13,203 nt of DNA from Ramlibacter sp. Lineage in GTDB: Bacteria; Pseudomonadota; Gammaproteobacteria; Burkholderiales; Burkholderiaceae_C. The number at the start of each line of letters is the position of its first letter. Within the stretch, counting starts at the first letter, position 1. The notes beneath the pieces were generated by a model. The model had not been told where the DNA came from and searched no databases. It worked only from the letters and a program-made list of their open reading frames with translations. This document shows, in pieces, positions 1 through 7,555 of the stretch. The translations under genes and the position numbers were made by a program. The stretch is from contig JANXVP010000034.1 of assembly GCA_025351615.1 (NCBI GenBank), forward strand, positions 1 to 13,203, in the 5' to 3' direction.

Positions 1-18
1 TCATTCTTTTGCACCCCC

Positions 19-39
19 ATAGTTCGGTATCCGAACTAT
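19..39. promoter_or_regulatory. Perfect inverted repeat, candidate IclR-family operator
   Basis: Two perfect 9-base arms (ATAGTTCGG and CCGAACTAT) flank a 3-base spacer. The core GTTCGGTATCCGAAC has the same 5-5-5 layout as the operator recalled for the IclR-family regulator PcaR/PcaU of protocatechuate catabolism (GTTCGATAATCGCAC). IclR-family proteins (TphR, PcaR, PobR) commonly control aromatic-acid operons, and TphR controls tph genes in Comamonas. The repeat lies about 87 bases before the P450 start codon and is the only strong dyad seen in the non-coding DNA of the window. The dyad itself is seen directly; the regulator type is inferred from the resemblance. The regulator gene is not in the window and may lie just to the left. 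Confidence 0.6.
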
Positions 40-52
40 AGATGCGAAATCA

Positions 53-80
53 TTGACCTCGATCAAAGCGGAGATGAAAC
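53..80 (+). promoter_or_regulatory. Candidate promoter for the P450-tph gene string
   Basis: TTGACC (53-58) matches five of six bases of a sigma-70 -35 box. With a 16-base spacer it is followed by TGAAAC (75-80), a poor -10 box. A good -35 with a weak -10 and an inverted repeat just upstream would suit an activator-dependent promoter. The call is weak because the -10 match is poor and high-GC betaproteobacterial promoters are hard to recognise by eye. Confidence 0.25.
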
Positions 81-125
81 TTGGTGCAGTTTTCGACAGC
101 CCGAACGAGACAAGGAACAGCAGTG

Positions 126-1349
126 ATGACCAGCGCCCAGACGCTTCAGCGACCGGAGATGACCGTCCCCGCCACCGACTTCGATCCGTATGCGGACGAG
201 GTGCTCGACGACCCATACCCGCACTACGAAAAGCTGCGCGAACTGGGTCCCGTGTTCCACCTGAGCCGCTACGACGCCTTCGGTATCGCGCGCCACGCCG
301 AGATCGACATGGTGTTGCGAGACGCGGCGACTTTCTGCTCCAGCGCCGGCGTCGGCCTGGCCAACTTTCACACGCTGGAGCCGTGGCGCAAGCCCAGCAT
401 CATCCTGGAGGCAGACCCGCCAATGCACGGCCGCACCCGCAAGGTGGTGGCCGGCCTGCTGGCGCCAGCCTCGATCAACAAGCTGCGCCCGACCTTCGAG
501 CGCCAGGCCGAACTGCTGGTCGATCGCCTGCTGGAGAAGGGCAACTTCGACGCGGTCACCGACCTGTGCGAAGCCTATCCGCTCAAGGTGTTCGCCGATG
601 CCGTCGGGATCCCGGCGCAGGGCCGCGAAAAATATCTGCTGCCTTACGGCGACATGGTGTTCAACGCCTTCGGCCCGGTCAACGAGCGCTTCAAGGCCTG
701 CCTGGACCGCGCCCAGGGGGCCATCGCCTGGATCGCCGAAGTCTGCAAGAGGGAGAACCTGACGCCGGATGGTTTCGGCGCGCAGTTGTACAAGGCCGCC
801 GACGACGGCCTGCTGGCGCCGGAAGAGGCGCCGATGCTGGTGCGCACGCTGCTCTCCGCCGGCCTCGACACCACCGTCTTCACGCTGTGCAACGCCATGC
901 TGTCGTTCGCCCGCCACCCGGACCAATGGGCGCTGGTGCATGCCAATCCATCGATGGCCCGGCAGGCGCTGGAGGAAGTGTTGCGATTCGAAAGCACCTT
1001 CCACTCCTTCTACCGGACCACCACCCGCGAAGTTGAAGTGGCTGGCGTGACGATGGCCAACGAGCAGAAGGTCTGCGTCTTCATCGGTTCGGCGAACCGC
1101 GACCCGCGCCGCTGGGGCGACAGCGCCGACAAGTTCGACGTCAGCCGCCGCGCCGCCGGCAACCTGGCATTCGGCACCGGCATCCATGGCTGCGCCGGCC
1201 AGATGATCGCGCGACTGGAAGGCGAGATCGTGCTGACGGCGCTGGCCAAACGGGTCAGGCACATCCGGCTCGAAGGCAAGCCCGTCATCCACTACAACAA
1301 CTCGGTCCGCGGCTACACCAGCATGCCCGTCAGCATCAGCGCGGGCTGA
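126..1349 (+). CDS. CYP199A-like cytochrome P450, para-substituted benzoate monooxygenase
   Basis: A soluble bacterial class I P450 of 407 residues. The start at 126 is chosen because AAGGA lies nine bases upstream; an in-frame ATG at 81 has no such site. Visible motifs are the I-helix AGLDTT with acid-alcohol pair D248/T249, the K-helix ExxR (E284-R287), and the haem loop FGTGIHGCAG with the iron-ligating Cys356. Against remembered CYP199A2/A4 of Rhodopseudomonas palustris it shares FCSS.GVGL, PWR.PS.ILEADPP, VFNAFGP, LLSAGLDTTV, RTTTREVE and GSANRDPRRW. The carboxylate-binding positions are R88, S91, R240 and S244 (R92, S95, R243 and S247 there); S244 of CYP199A4 is T241 here. Known family members oxidise the para group of 4-methoxy- and 4-methylbenzoate. 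The next two genes encode a fitting electron-transfer chain. Family is secure; substrate is inferred. Confidence 0.9.
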   Translation: MTSAQTLQRPEMTVPATDFDPYADEVLDDPYPHYEKLRELGPVFHLSRYDAFGIARHAEIDMVLRDAATFCSSAGVGLANFHTLEPWRKPSIILEADPPMHGRTRKVVAGLLAPASINKLRPTFERQAELLVDRLLEKGNFDAVTDLCEAYPLKVFADAVGIPAQGREKYLLPYGDMVFNAFGPVNERFKACLDRAQGAIAWIAEVCKRENLTPDGFGAQLYKAADDGLLAPEEAPMLVRTLLSAGLDTTVFTLCNAMLSFARHPDQWALVHANPSMARQALEEVLRFESTFHSFYRTTTREVEVAGVTMANEQKVCVFIGSANRDPRRWGDSADKFDVSRRAAGNLAFGTGIHGCAGQMIARLEGEIVLTALAKRVRHIRLEGKPVIHYNNSVRGYTSMPVSISAG

Positions 1350-1389
1350 ACTTCTCCTTCTTCCCACCCCTTCCGCTCCAGAGGCACCC

Positions 1390-1713
1390 ATGCCCCAGAT
1401 TACGTACGTCCAGCCGGACGGCGCACGCCGCTCGATCGCGGCCGCCACCGGCGCCACGGTCATGCTCACGGCCGTCGCCAACAACATTCCCGGCATCGTC
1501 GCCGAGTGCGGCGGCGCCGCCATGTGCGCCACCTGCCACGTCTACCTCGACGAAGCCAGCCAGCCGTTGGTGACGCCAGTCAGCGAAGTCGAGAACGAAA
1601 TGCTCGATAGCGCCGCGAGTGGCCGGCGCGAGAACAGCCGCCTGAGCTGCCAGCTGGTGCTGCAGCCCGGGGTTGAGGAAATCGTCGTTCACGTTCCGTC
1701 GCACCAGGTCTGA
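1390..1713 (+). CDS. [2Fe-2S] ferredoxin, P450 redox partner
   Basis: A 107-residue adrenodoxin/putidaredoxin-type ferredoxin. The four cluster ligands are Cys40, Cys46, Cys49 and Cys87, in the C-x5-C-x2-C...C spacing typical of ferredoxins that serve bacterial P450s. The segment ECGGAAMCATCH carries the first three ligands. AGAGG lies five bases before the ATG, supporting this start. The gene sits 40 bases after the P450 and seven bases before the reductase, so it most likely shuttles single electrons from the FAD reductase to the CYP199A-like enzyme in the cytoplasm. Its length is normal for the family. No defect was seen. Confidence 0.93.
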   Translation: MPQITYVQPDGARRSIAAATGATVMLTAVANNIPGIVAECGGAAMCATCHVYLDEASQPLVTPVSEVENEMLDSAASGRRENSRLSCQLVLQPGVEEIVVHVPSHQV

Positions 1714-1720
1714 GCTGCGC

Positions 1721-2947
1721 ATGGGGCAGGCAGGCGTGATCGTGGTCGGCAGCGGACAGGGCGGCTTCCAGGTCGCAGCCTCGCTGCGCGACGAGGGCTA
1801 CGCGGGGCCCGTCACGCTCGTCGGCGACGAGCCCGGCCTGCCTTACCAGCGCCCGCCCCTGTCCAAGGCCTTCCTTGCCGGCAAGGCGCAGCCAGGGCAG
1901 ATCGAGCTGCGTCCCGCCAGCTTCTATGCCGAGCGCAATATTTCGGTGATCGCGCCGGACAGCGTGACGGCCATCGACCGCCCATCGCAGCGTGTGGCAC
2001 TGGCCTCGGGCGCGTCACTGGACTACGAGCACCTGGTGTTGGCCACCGGCGCGCGCGCCCGCATGCCCGCCGTGCCGGGTGTGGAGCTGCAGGGTGTGCG
2101 GGCGCTGCGCAGCCGGGCGGATGCGCAAGCCATCCTCGCGCGGCTGCAGCAGGCGCGCCGGGTGGTGATCGTCGGGGCCGGCTTCATCGGGCTGGAAGTG
2201 GCCGTGATGGCGCGTCAGATGGGCCTGGAGGTGCGGGTGATCGAGTTCGCCGACCGGGTACTCAAGCGTGCCGTGTCCGCGCCAACCGCCGGCTACCTGG
2301 TGCAGGCGCAGGCCACCCGCGGCGTGCAGTTCAGCCTGGAAACCGGCGTGACCGCGTTCACCGGCAGCGAAGGCCACGTCACCGGCGTGATGACTACCCA
2401 GGGCGAATGCGTCGTTGCGGATCTTGTCGTGGTCGGCGTCGGCGTCGAGCCCAACGTGGAGCTGGCCCGCGCGGCGGGCCTGCCGGTGCAGGACGGCATC
2501 GTGGTCGACCCGCACTTGCTGACCAGCGACCCCGCCATTTCCGCGATCGGCGACTGCGCCCGCTATCCGGCCGCGTATTGCGCTACGCCGGTGCGGCTGG
2601 AGTCGGTGCAGAACGCAGTCGACCAGGCCCGCTGCGTCGCGGCGCGCCTGGCCGGCAAGGCCGAGCCCTATGCCAGGGTGCCCTGGTTCTGGAGCGACCA
2701 GGGCGACAACCGCCTGCAGATCGCCGGCGTGGCCGAGATCGGCGACAGCGCCGTGCTGCGCGGCGATATCGCCGCCGGAAAGTTCTCCGTGCTGCGCTTC
2801 CGCGACGGCCGCCTGTCGGCCGTGGAATCGATCAACAGCGTCGCCGACCACATGGAGGCGCGCAAGCTGCTCGCCGCCGCCACGCCCATCTCCCCCGAGC
2901 AAGCCGCCGACACCAGCGTGAAGCTGGCGACGCTTGCCGCCCTTTAA
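1721..2947 (+). CDS. FAD-dependent NAD(P)H:ferredoxin reductase
   Basis: A 408-residue pyridine nucleotide-disulfide oxidoreductase-fold protein of the putidaredoxin reductase/rubredoxin reductase group. The N-terminal FAD-binding loop is GSGQGG (residues 10-15) and the second, NAD-binding loop is GAGFIG (152-157). The C-terminal part has the FWSDQGDN segment typical of ferredoxin reductases in dioxygenase and P450 systems. The start at 1721 was chosen because the Rossmann strand begins directly after it; an earlier in-frame ATG at 1673 would overlap the ferredoxin. The Shine-Dalgarno is weak, so translation may be coupled to the ferredoxin that stops seven bases upstream. It would take electrons from NADH and reduce the ferredoxin at 1390-1713. 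Confidence 0.92.
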   Translation: MGQAGVIVVGSGQGGFQVAASLRDEGYAGPVTLVGDEPGLPYQRPPLSKAFLAGKAQPGQIELRPASFYAERNISVIAPDSVTAIDRPSQRVALASGASLDYEHLVLATGARARMPAVPGVELQGVRALRSRADAQAILARLQQARRVVIVGAGFIGLEVAVMARQMGLEVRVIEFADRVLKRAVSAPTAGYLVQAQATRGVQFSLETGVTAFTGSEGHVTGVMTTQGECVVADLVVVGVGVEPNVELARAAGLPVQDGIVVDPHLLTSDPAISAIGDCARYPAAYCATPVRLESVQNAVDQARCVAARLAGKAEPYARVPWFWSDQGDNRLQIAGVAEIGDSAVLRGDIAAGKFSVLRFRDGRLSAVESINSVADHMEARKLLAAATPISPEQAADTSVKLATLAAL

Positions 2948-2963
2948 CCAACCCAGGACAGCC

Positions 2964-3722
2964 ATGATCCCCGAACAGCCCAAGACCATCATCGTCACCG
3001 GCGGCGCCAGCGGCATCGGTTACGCCTTTTGCGACCACCTGGCGCAGCTCGCGCACAGGATCGTCATCGCCGATCTGCGTGGCGCCGACGAGGCCGCCGC
3101 CCGGCTGCGCAGCGCGGGCCACCAGGCCATCGGCGTCAAGGCAGATGTGGTGAGCGAAGAGGACGTGGCCGCGATGGCCGAGGCAGCGCAGAAGGAGTTC
3201 GGCGGCATCGACGGCCTGGTCAACAATGCAGGCCTGTTCACCACCCTGGCGCTGAAGCCGTTCGAGCAGATCGCGAACGCGGAATGGATGCGGGTGATGG
3301 AAGTCAACACGCTCGGCCCGTTCAACTGCGCCAAGGCGGTGCTGCCGGCGCTGCGCAAGAGCGGCCGCGGCCGGCTGGTCAACATCGCTTCCACGGTGCC
3401 GATCAAGGGGCCGCCGAACATGTCGCACTACGTCGCCAGCAAGGGCGCGCTGATTGCCTTCACCCGCTCGCTGGCGCGCGAGCTGGCCAAGGACAAGATC
3501 ACCGTCAACGCCATCGCCCCGGGCTTCACCCTCAGCGAAGGCGTGTTGCAGAGCGACCTGCACAACCGGATCGGCGACAACGCCCGCACCGCCGGCCGCT
3601 GCATCCAGCGCGACCAGGTGCCGGCCGACCTGGTGGCCGCCCTGGCTTACCTGGTCGGCGACGGCGCCTCCTTCGTCACCGGCCAGACGCTCGCCGTGGA
3701 CGGCGGCGGCGTGTTTCTCTAA
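2964..3722 (+). CDS. Short-chain dehydrogenase/reductase (classical SDR, probably NAD-dependent)
   Basis: A 252-residue classical SDR. Motifs in order: TGGASGIG nucleotide loop (12-19), Asp37 at the end of the second strand (favours NAD over NADP), NNAG (87-90), and the catalytic tetrad Asn115, Ser143, Tyr156 and Lys160 (YVASK), with PG after the sixth strand. AGGA five bases before the ATG at 2964 supports this start over an in-frame ATG at 2934, which lies inside the reductase gene. It is placed between the P450 module and the transporter. A reasonable role is oxidation of the alcohol made by the P450, for example 4-(hydroxymethyl)benzoate to 4-formylbenzoate, as TsaC does in p-toluate degradation; by eye it is not especially close to TsaC. 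The family is certain; the substrate is not shown by sequence. Confidence 0.88.
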   Translation: MIPEQPKTIIVTGGASGIGYAFCDHLAQLAHRIVIADLRGADEAAARLRSAGHQAIGVKADVVSEEDVAAMAEAAQKEFGGIDGLVNNAGLFTTLALKPFEQIANAEWMRVMEVNTLGPFNCAKAVLPALRKSGRGRLVNIASTVPIKGPPNMSHYVASKGALIAFTRSLARELAKDKITVNAIAPGFTLSEGVLQSDLHNRIGDNARTAGRCIQRDQVPADLVAALAYLVGDGASFVTGQTLAVDGGGVFL

Positions 3723-3759
3723 TCCAGTTTTACCAATGAAAAAACCTCAGGAGACCTTC

Positions 3760-4932
3760 ATGTCCAAAGCTCTTTCCCGCAATGTGTGGGCACAATCCGC
3801 CGCTGCCCTGGCCTTGGCCGCAGCGGGCGTGTCTGCGCAGGCGCAGTCCACGCCGGTCAAGATCGGCCTGATGCTGCCCAGTTCGGGCACCTTCGCCGAC
3901 CTCGGCAAGGGCGTGAGCAACGGCTTCAAGCTGTACGTCAACGAGCAGGGCGGCAAGCTCGGCGGCCGCGCGGTGGAATACCTGGCGGTGGACGACGAGT
4001 CGGACCCGTCCAAGGCCAACGAGAACGCCAACAAGCTGGTCAAGCGCGACAAGGTCGATCTGCTGGTAGGCACCATCCACTCCGGCGTCGCCTCGACCAT
4101 GGCCAAGGTGGCGCGCGAAACCAACACGCTGCTGATCGTGCCCAACGCCGGTGCCGGCGAAATCACCGGTTCGATGTGCTCTCCCAACGTGTTCCGCAGC
4201 TCGTTCAGCAACTGGCAGCCGGGTTATGCCAGCGGTCTGCTGGCGGCGAAGAAGCACAAGACCGCGGTGACCATCAGCTGGAAATACGCGGCCGGCGACG
4301 AGTCGGTGCGGGGCTTCCGCGAAGGTTTCGAGAAGGGCGGCGGCAAGGTGGTCAAGGACCTGACCCTGCCCTTCCCCGGGGTTGAGTTCCAGCCGCTGCT
4401 GACCGAACTGGCCAGCATCAAACCCGAGGCGGCTTACGCGTTTGTCGCCGGCGCCGCCCAGGTCAAGTTTGTCAAGGACTATGCCGCCGCCGGCCTGAAG
4501 ACCAGCATTCCGCTGTATGGAGCCTTTCTCACCGAAGGAACGCTGGCTGCCCAAGGCGACGCGGCCAGCGGCATGCAAACCGCGCTGCACTACGCCGACG
4601 GCCTGAAAAACCCCAAGAACGACGCCTTCATCGCCTCCTACACCAAGGCCTTCGGTGCCAAGCCGGACGTGTTCGCGGTGCAGGGCTACGATGCGGCCCA
4701 GCTCTACGACGCAGGCATGCGGGCAGTGAAGGGCGACACGAAGAAGAAGGCCGAGATGATCAAGGCCATGGAGAACGCCAAGCTGGACAGCCCGCGCGGC
4801 CCGCTCAGCTTCTCCAAGTCGCACAACCCGGTGCAGGACTACTACGTGCGCGTGGCGCGCGGCAACCAGAACGTGATGACGGACGTGATCGTCAAAGGCC
4901 TGGTCGACCCGTCGCCGGACTGCAAGCTCTAA
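3760..4932 (+). CDS. Periplasmic substrate-binding protein of a LIV-type ABC importer
   Basis: A 390-residue Leu/Ile/Val-binding-protein-like receptor (Peripla_BP_6 fold). A signal peptide covers about residues 1-28: positive start, hydrophobic alanine/leucine core and a likely AQA cleavage site before QSTPVKIG. The mature protein begins with the usual strand VKIGLMLPSSGTFADLG and later has the GY.AAQ.YDA segment typical of the family. AGGAGA five bases upstream sets the start at 3760; an in-frame ATG at 3736 has no ribosome site. Permeases and ATPases follow directly. Such receptors next to aromatic catabolic genes often bind aromatic carboxylates rather than amino acids. Here the ligand is plausibly a para-substituted benzoate, which is inferred from context only. 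Confidence 0.9.
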   Translation: MSKALSRNVWAQSAAALALAAAGVSAQAQSTPVKIGLMLPSSGTFADLGKGVSNGFKLYVNEQGGKLGGRAVEYLAVDDESDPSKANENANKLVKRDKVDLLVGTIHSGVASTMAKVARETNTLLIVPNAGAGEITGSMCSPNVFRSSFSNWQPGYASGLLAAKKHKTAVTISWKYAAGDESVRGFREGFEKGGGKVVKDLTLPFPGVEFQPLLTELASIKPEAAYAFVAGAAQVKFVKDYAAAGLKTSIPLYGAFLTEGTLAAQGDAASGMQTALHYADGLKNPKNDAFIASYTKAFGAKPDVFAVQGYDAAQLYDAGMRAVKGDTKKKAEMIKAMENAKLDSPRGPLSFSKSHNPVQDYYVRVARGNQNVMTDVIVKGLVDPSPDCKL

Positions 4933-4956
4933 CAGCAGTTCGCCCCGCCTGAACGC

Positions 4957-5820
4957 ATGGACCTCGCCCTCCTCCTGATCCAGACGCTGAACGCCGTCCA
5001 GTACGGCCTGCTCTTGTTCCTGGTCGCGAGCGGACTCACACTCATCTTCGGCGTGATGGGCGTGATCAACCTGGCGCACGGGAGCTTCTACATGATGGGG
5101 GCCTATCTCGCGTTCAGCCTGGCCGCATTTACCGGCAACCTGCTGCTGACGATCGTGATCGGCGTGATGCTGAGCGCTGTGCTGGGGGCGCTGCTGGAAT
5201 GGGCGCTGTTCTCGCACCTGTACCGCCGCAACCACCTGCAGCAGGTGCTGCTGACCTACGGCCTGATCCTGATCTTCGAGGAGCTGCGCAGCGTGCTGGT
5301 CGGCAATGAGGTGTACTCGGTCAAGGTGCCGGCCTGGCTGGACTTCTCGGTACCGCTGGGCAGCGTGATGACCTATCCGGCCTACCGGCTGTTCATGTCC
5401 GGCGTCTGCCTGCTGGTGGCCCTGGGCCTGTACCTGCTGATCCAGCGCACGCTGGTCGGCGCCCGCATCCGGGCCGGCGCGTCGAACCGCGACATGGTGC
5501 AGATCCTGGGCATCAACATCGACTGGCTGTACCGGCTGGTGTTCTCGCTGGGCGTGGCGCTGGCGGCCTTCGCCGGCATGATCAACGCGCCGGCGTCCAC
5601 CGTGTCGCCGGGCATGGGCACGCAGATGCTGATCGTGAGCTTTGTGGTGGTGATCGTGGGCGGCATCGGTTCGGTCTGGGGCGCGCTGCTGGCCTCGCTG
5701 CTGGTCGCGTTCGCCGACACTTTCGGCAAGGTGTTCGTGCCGGACTACGCCGGCATCGCCATCTACGTGGTGATGGCGGCGATCCTGCTGTGGCGTCCTG
5801 AAGGGCTGTTCAAGACATGA
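4957..5820 (+). CDS. LivH-type ABC transporter permease
   Basis: A 287-residue inner-membrane protein, hydrophobic throughout with roughly eight candidate helices. It has the family signature GVMGVINLAHGSFYMMGAY (residues 32-50), the cytoplasmic coupling segment around RIRAGASNRDM..ILGI (about 171-186) that contacts the ATPases, and the late VVIVGGIGSVWGAL segment (231-244). Length is normal for LivH. It begins 24 bases after the binding protein and its stop codon overlaps the start of the LivM gene (ATGA). It forms one half of the transport channel with the next gene product. No clear Shine-Dalgarno is seen. Confidence 0.93.
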   Translation: MDLALLLIQTLNAVQYGLLLFLVASGLTLIFGVMGVINLAHGSFYMMGAYLAFSLAAFTGNLLLTIVIGVMLSAVLGALLEWALFSHLYRRNHLQQVLLTYGLILIFEELRSVLVGNEVYSVKVPAWLDFSVPLGSVMTYPAYRLFMSGVCLLVALGLYLLIQRTLVGARIRAGASNRDMVQILGINIDWLYRLVFSLGVALAAFAGMINAPASTVSPGMGTQMLIVSFVVVIVGGIGSVWGALLASLLVAFADTFGKVFVPDYAGIAIYVVMAAILLWRPEGLFKT

Positions 5821-6797
5821 GCTCGCTCGTCACGTCGCCCTCGCGCGCCGCGCTCGTCGCGGTGTTCCTCGGCGCGCTCGCCGCCTTTCCCCTCCTGGAC
5901 CAGGAGTTCTACACCGAGCTGGTGACGCGGGTGATGATCCTGTCGATCTTCGCCATCAGCCTGGACCTGCTGGTGGGCTATACCGGCCTGGTCAGCTTCG
6001 GCCACGCGGCATGGTTCGGCATGGGCGGCTATGTGTTCGCCCTGCTCGGCACCAAGTACCAGGTCACCACCAGCCTCTGGCTCACCCTGCCGGCCGCGAT
6101 GCTGGTCACGGCCGTTGCGTCTTTTCTGGTCGGCCTGTTCGTGCTGCGAACCCGCGGCATGTTCTTCATCATGGTCACGCTGGCCTTTGCACAGATCTTC
6201 TATTTCTTCTTTCACGACATCAAGGCACTCGGCGGCGGCTCGGACGGCCTGAACCTGCGCGGCAAACCGGACACCGCGATCGGCGGCTGGGTGCCGTTCG
6301 AGCTGACTGAGCCCAACACGCTCTACTACTTCGTGCTGGTACTGATGGCGGCGCTGCTGCTGTTCATGGCGCTGCTGCTGCGCTCGCCGCTGGGCCGCGC
6401 GCTGCAGGGAATCCGCGAGAACGAGCACCGGATGGAGGCCATCGGCTTCCCGGTGTTCCGCTACAAGCTGGCGGCGTTCACCATCGCCGGCGCGTTCGCT
6501 GGCCTGGCCGGCTACCTGTTCGCGGTTCTGGACAGCAGCGTCAACCCCGAGATGCTGTCCTGGCACCAGTCGGCCGATGTCCTGCTGATGCTGATCCTGG
6601 GCGGCATGGGCCAGCTCTGGGGTGGCCTGATCGGCGCCTTCACCTTCGTGCTGCTGCAGGAGCTGCTGGCGTCGTCCGTCAAGCTCTGGCACCTGTGGCT
6701 GGGGATCGCCATCGTGCTGATCGTGTTGTTCCTGCCCGGTGGAATGTTCTCGCTGCTCGAACGGCTGAAGCGCCTGCGGCAACGGAGGGCGGCATGA
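5817..6797 (+). CDS. LivM-type ABC transporter permease
   Basis: A 326-residue membrane protein, the second permease of the LIV-type importer. Signatures are GYTGLVSFGHAAWFGMGGY (54-72), the coupling segment GRALQGIRENEHRMEAIGF (193-211) and LGGMGQLWGGLIGA (261-274). The C-terminus ends in a short basic tail (KRLRQRR) expected to be cytoplasmic. It overlaps the upstream permease and the downstream ATPase by ATGA at both ends, which implies translational coupling. Its length fits a LivM without the extra N-terminal region of the E. coli protein. It pairs with the 4957-5820 product. Confidence 0.93.
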   Translation: MSSLVTSPSRAALVAVFLGALAAFPLLDQEFYTELVTRVMILSIFAISLDLLVGYTGLVSFGHAAWFGMGGYVFALLGTKYQVTTSLWLTLPAAMLVTAVASFLVGLFVLRTRGMFFIMVTLAFAQIFYFFFHDIKALGGGSDGLNLRGKPDTAIGGWVPFELTEPNTLYYFVLVLMAALLLFMALLLRSPLGRALQGIRENEHRMEAIGFPVFRYKLAAFTIAGAFAGLAGYLFAVLDSSVNPEMLSWHQSADVLLMLILGGMGQLWGGLIGAFTFVLLQELLASSVKLWHLWLGIAIVLIVLFLPGGMFSLLERLKRLRQRRAA

Positions 6798-7555
6798 ACG
6801 AAGTGCTGCTGCGAACCGTGGAGCTGCGCCGCACTTTCGGCGGGCTGGCGGCGAACGACTGCGTCTCGATCGAGTTGCGCCGGGGCCAGGTCCATGCCCT
6901 GCTGGGGCCGAACGGCGCCGGCAAGTCGACGCTGATCAACCTGCTGTCGGGCGACATCCCGGCGACGTCCGGACAGGTGATCTACCGCGACCAGGACATC
7001 ACGCGCCTGTCGCCCCACGAGCGCTCTTTGATCGGCATCGGCCGCAGCTACCAGAAGACCAACATCTTCCCCGGCTTCACCGTGCGCGAGAACTGCCGGC
7101 TGGCGGCGCAGTCGCGCGAGCCGCGGGCCGCGCGCATCTTCAGCGACGCCGCGGCCTGGGGGCCGTACCGCGAGGTGGTGGACCGGGCGCTGCGCCACGC
7201 CGGCCTGGCCGATGTCGCCGGCCGCCGCGCCAGCGAACTGAGCCACGGCCAGCAGCGCCAGCTTGAACTCGCGATCGTGCTGGCGACCCAGCCGCAGGTG
7301 CTGCTGCTTGACGAGCCACTGGCCGGGATGGGGCACGAGGAATCGCTGCGCATGATCGAGCTGCTGCGCGGGCTGGTCGAATCGCACGCGATCCTGCTGG
7401 TCGAGCACGACATGGACGCGGTGTTCGCTATCGCCGACGTGCTCACGGTCATGGTCAACGGCGTGGTGCTGATGACGGGCACGCCGGAGCAGATCCGTTC
7501 CAACCCCGAGGTGCAGCAGGCTTATCTCGGCGCCGACGAGGCCACCCATGGCTGA
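6794..7555 (+). CDS. LivG-type ABC transporter ATPase
   Basis: A 253-residue cytoplasmic ATPase. Walker A is GPNGAGKST (38-46), the signature is LSHGQQ (149-154), Walker B is VLLLDEP (169-175), with catalytic Glu174 and switch His205 (VEHDMDAVF). The Q-loop region reads SYQKTNIFPGFTVREN, typical of LivG. The start at 6794 overlaps the permease stop by ATGA; an upstream in-frame ATG at 6695 lies wholly inside the permease and is rejected. All catalytic residues are present. The signature carries His where LSGGQ is canonical, which is common in this subfamily. It powers the importer together with the LivF-type ATPase that overlaps its 3' end by eight bases. Confidence 0.93.
   Translation: MNEVLLRTVELRRTFGGLAANDCVSIELRRGQVHALLGPNGAGKSTLINLLSGDIPATSGQVIYRDQDITRLSPHERSLIGIGRSYQKTNIFPGFTVRENCRLAAQSREPRAARIFSDAAAWGPYREVVDRALRHAGLADVAGRRASELSHGQQRQLELAIVLATQPQVLLLDEPLAGMGHEESLRMIELLRGLVESHAILLVEHDMDAVFAIADVLTVMVNGVVLMTGTPEQIRSNPEVQQAYLGADEATHG

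Noticed and set aside
63..1532. 489-codon minus-strand open frame opposite the P450 and ferredoxin
   Set aside because: Shadow frame: the opposite strand encodes proteins with full P450 and ferredoxin motifs, and the antisense product is compositionally biased with no motif.
3454..3759. N-terminal extension of the ABC binding protein (in-frame open region from 3454)
   Set aside because: The extension overlaps the SDR in another frame and would bury the signal peptide; the ribosome site at 3749-3754 points to the start at 3760.
3723..3759. A-rich stretch between SDR and the ABC binding protein as terminator or promoter
   Set aside because: No inverted repeat precedes the A/T run and no paired -35/-10 boxes are convincing; it is better explained as a short spacer with a ribosome site.
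3730..5235. 501-codon minus-strand open frame opposite the ABC binding protein and LivH
   Set aside because: Same GC-driven shadow effect; the + strand has a signal peptide, ribosome site and family motifs.
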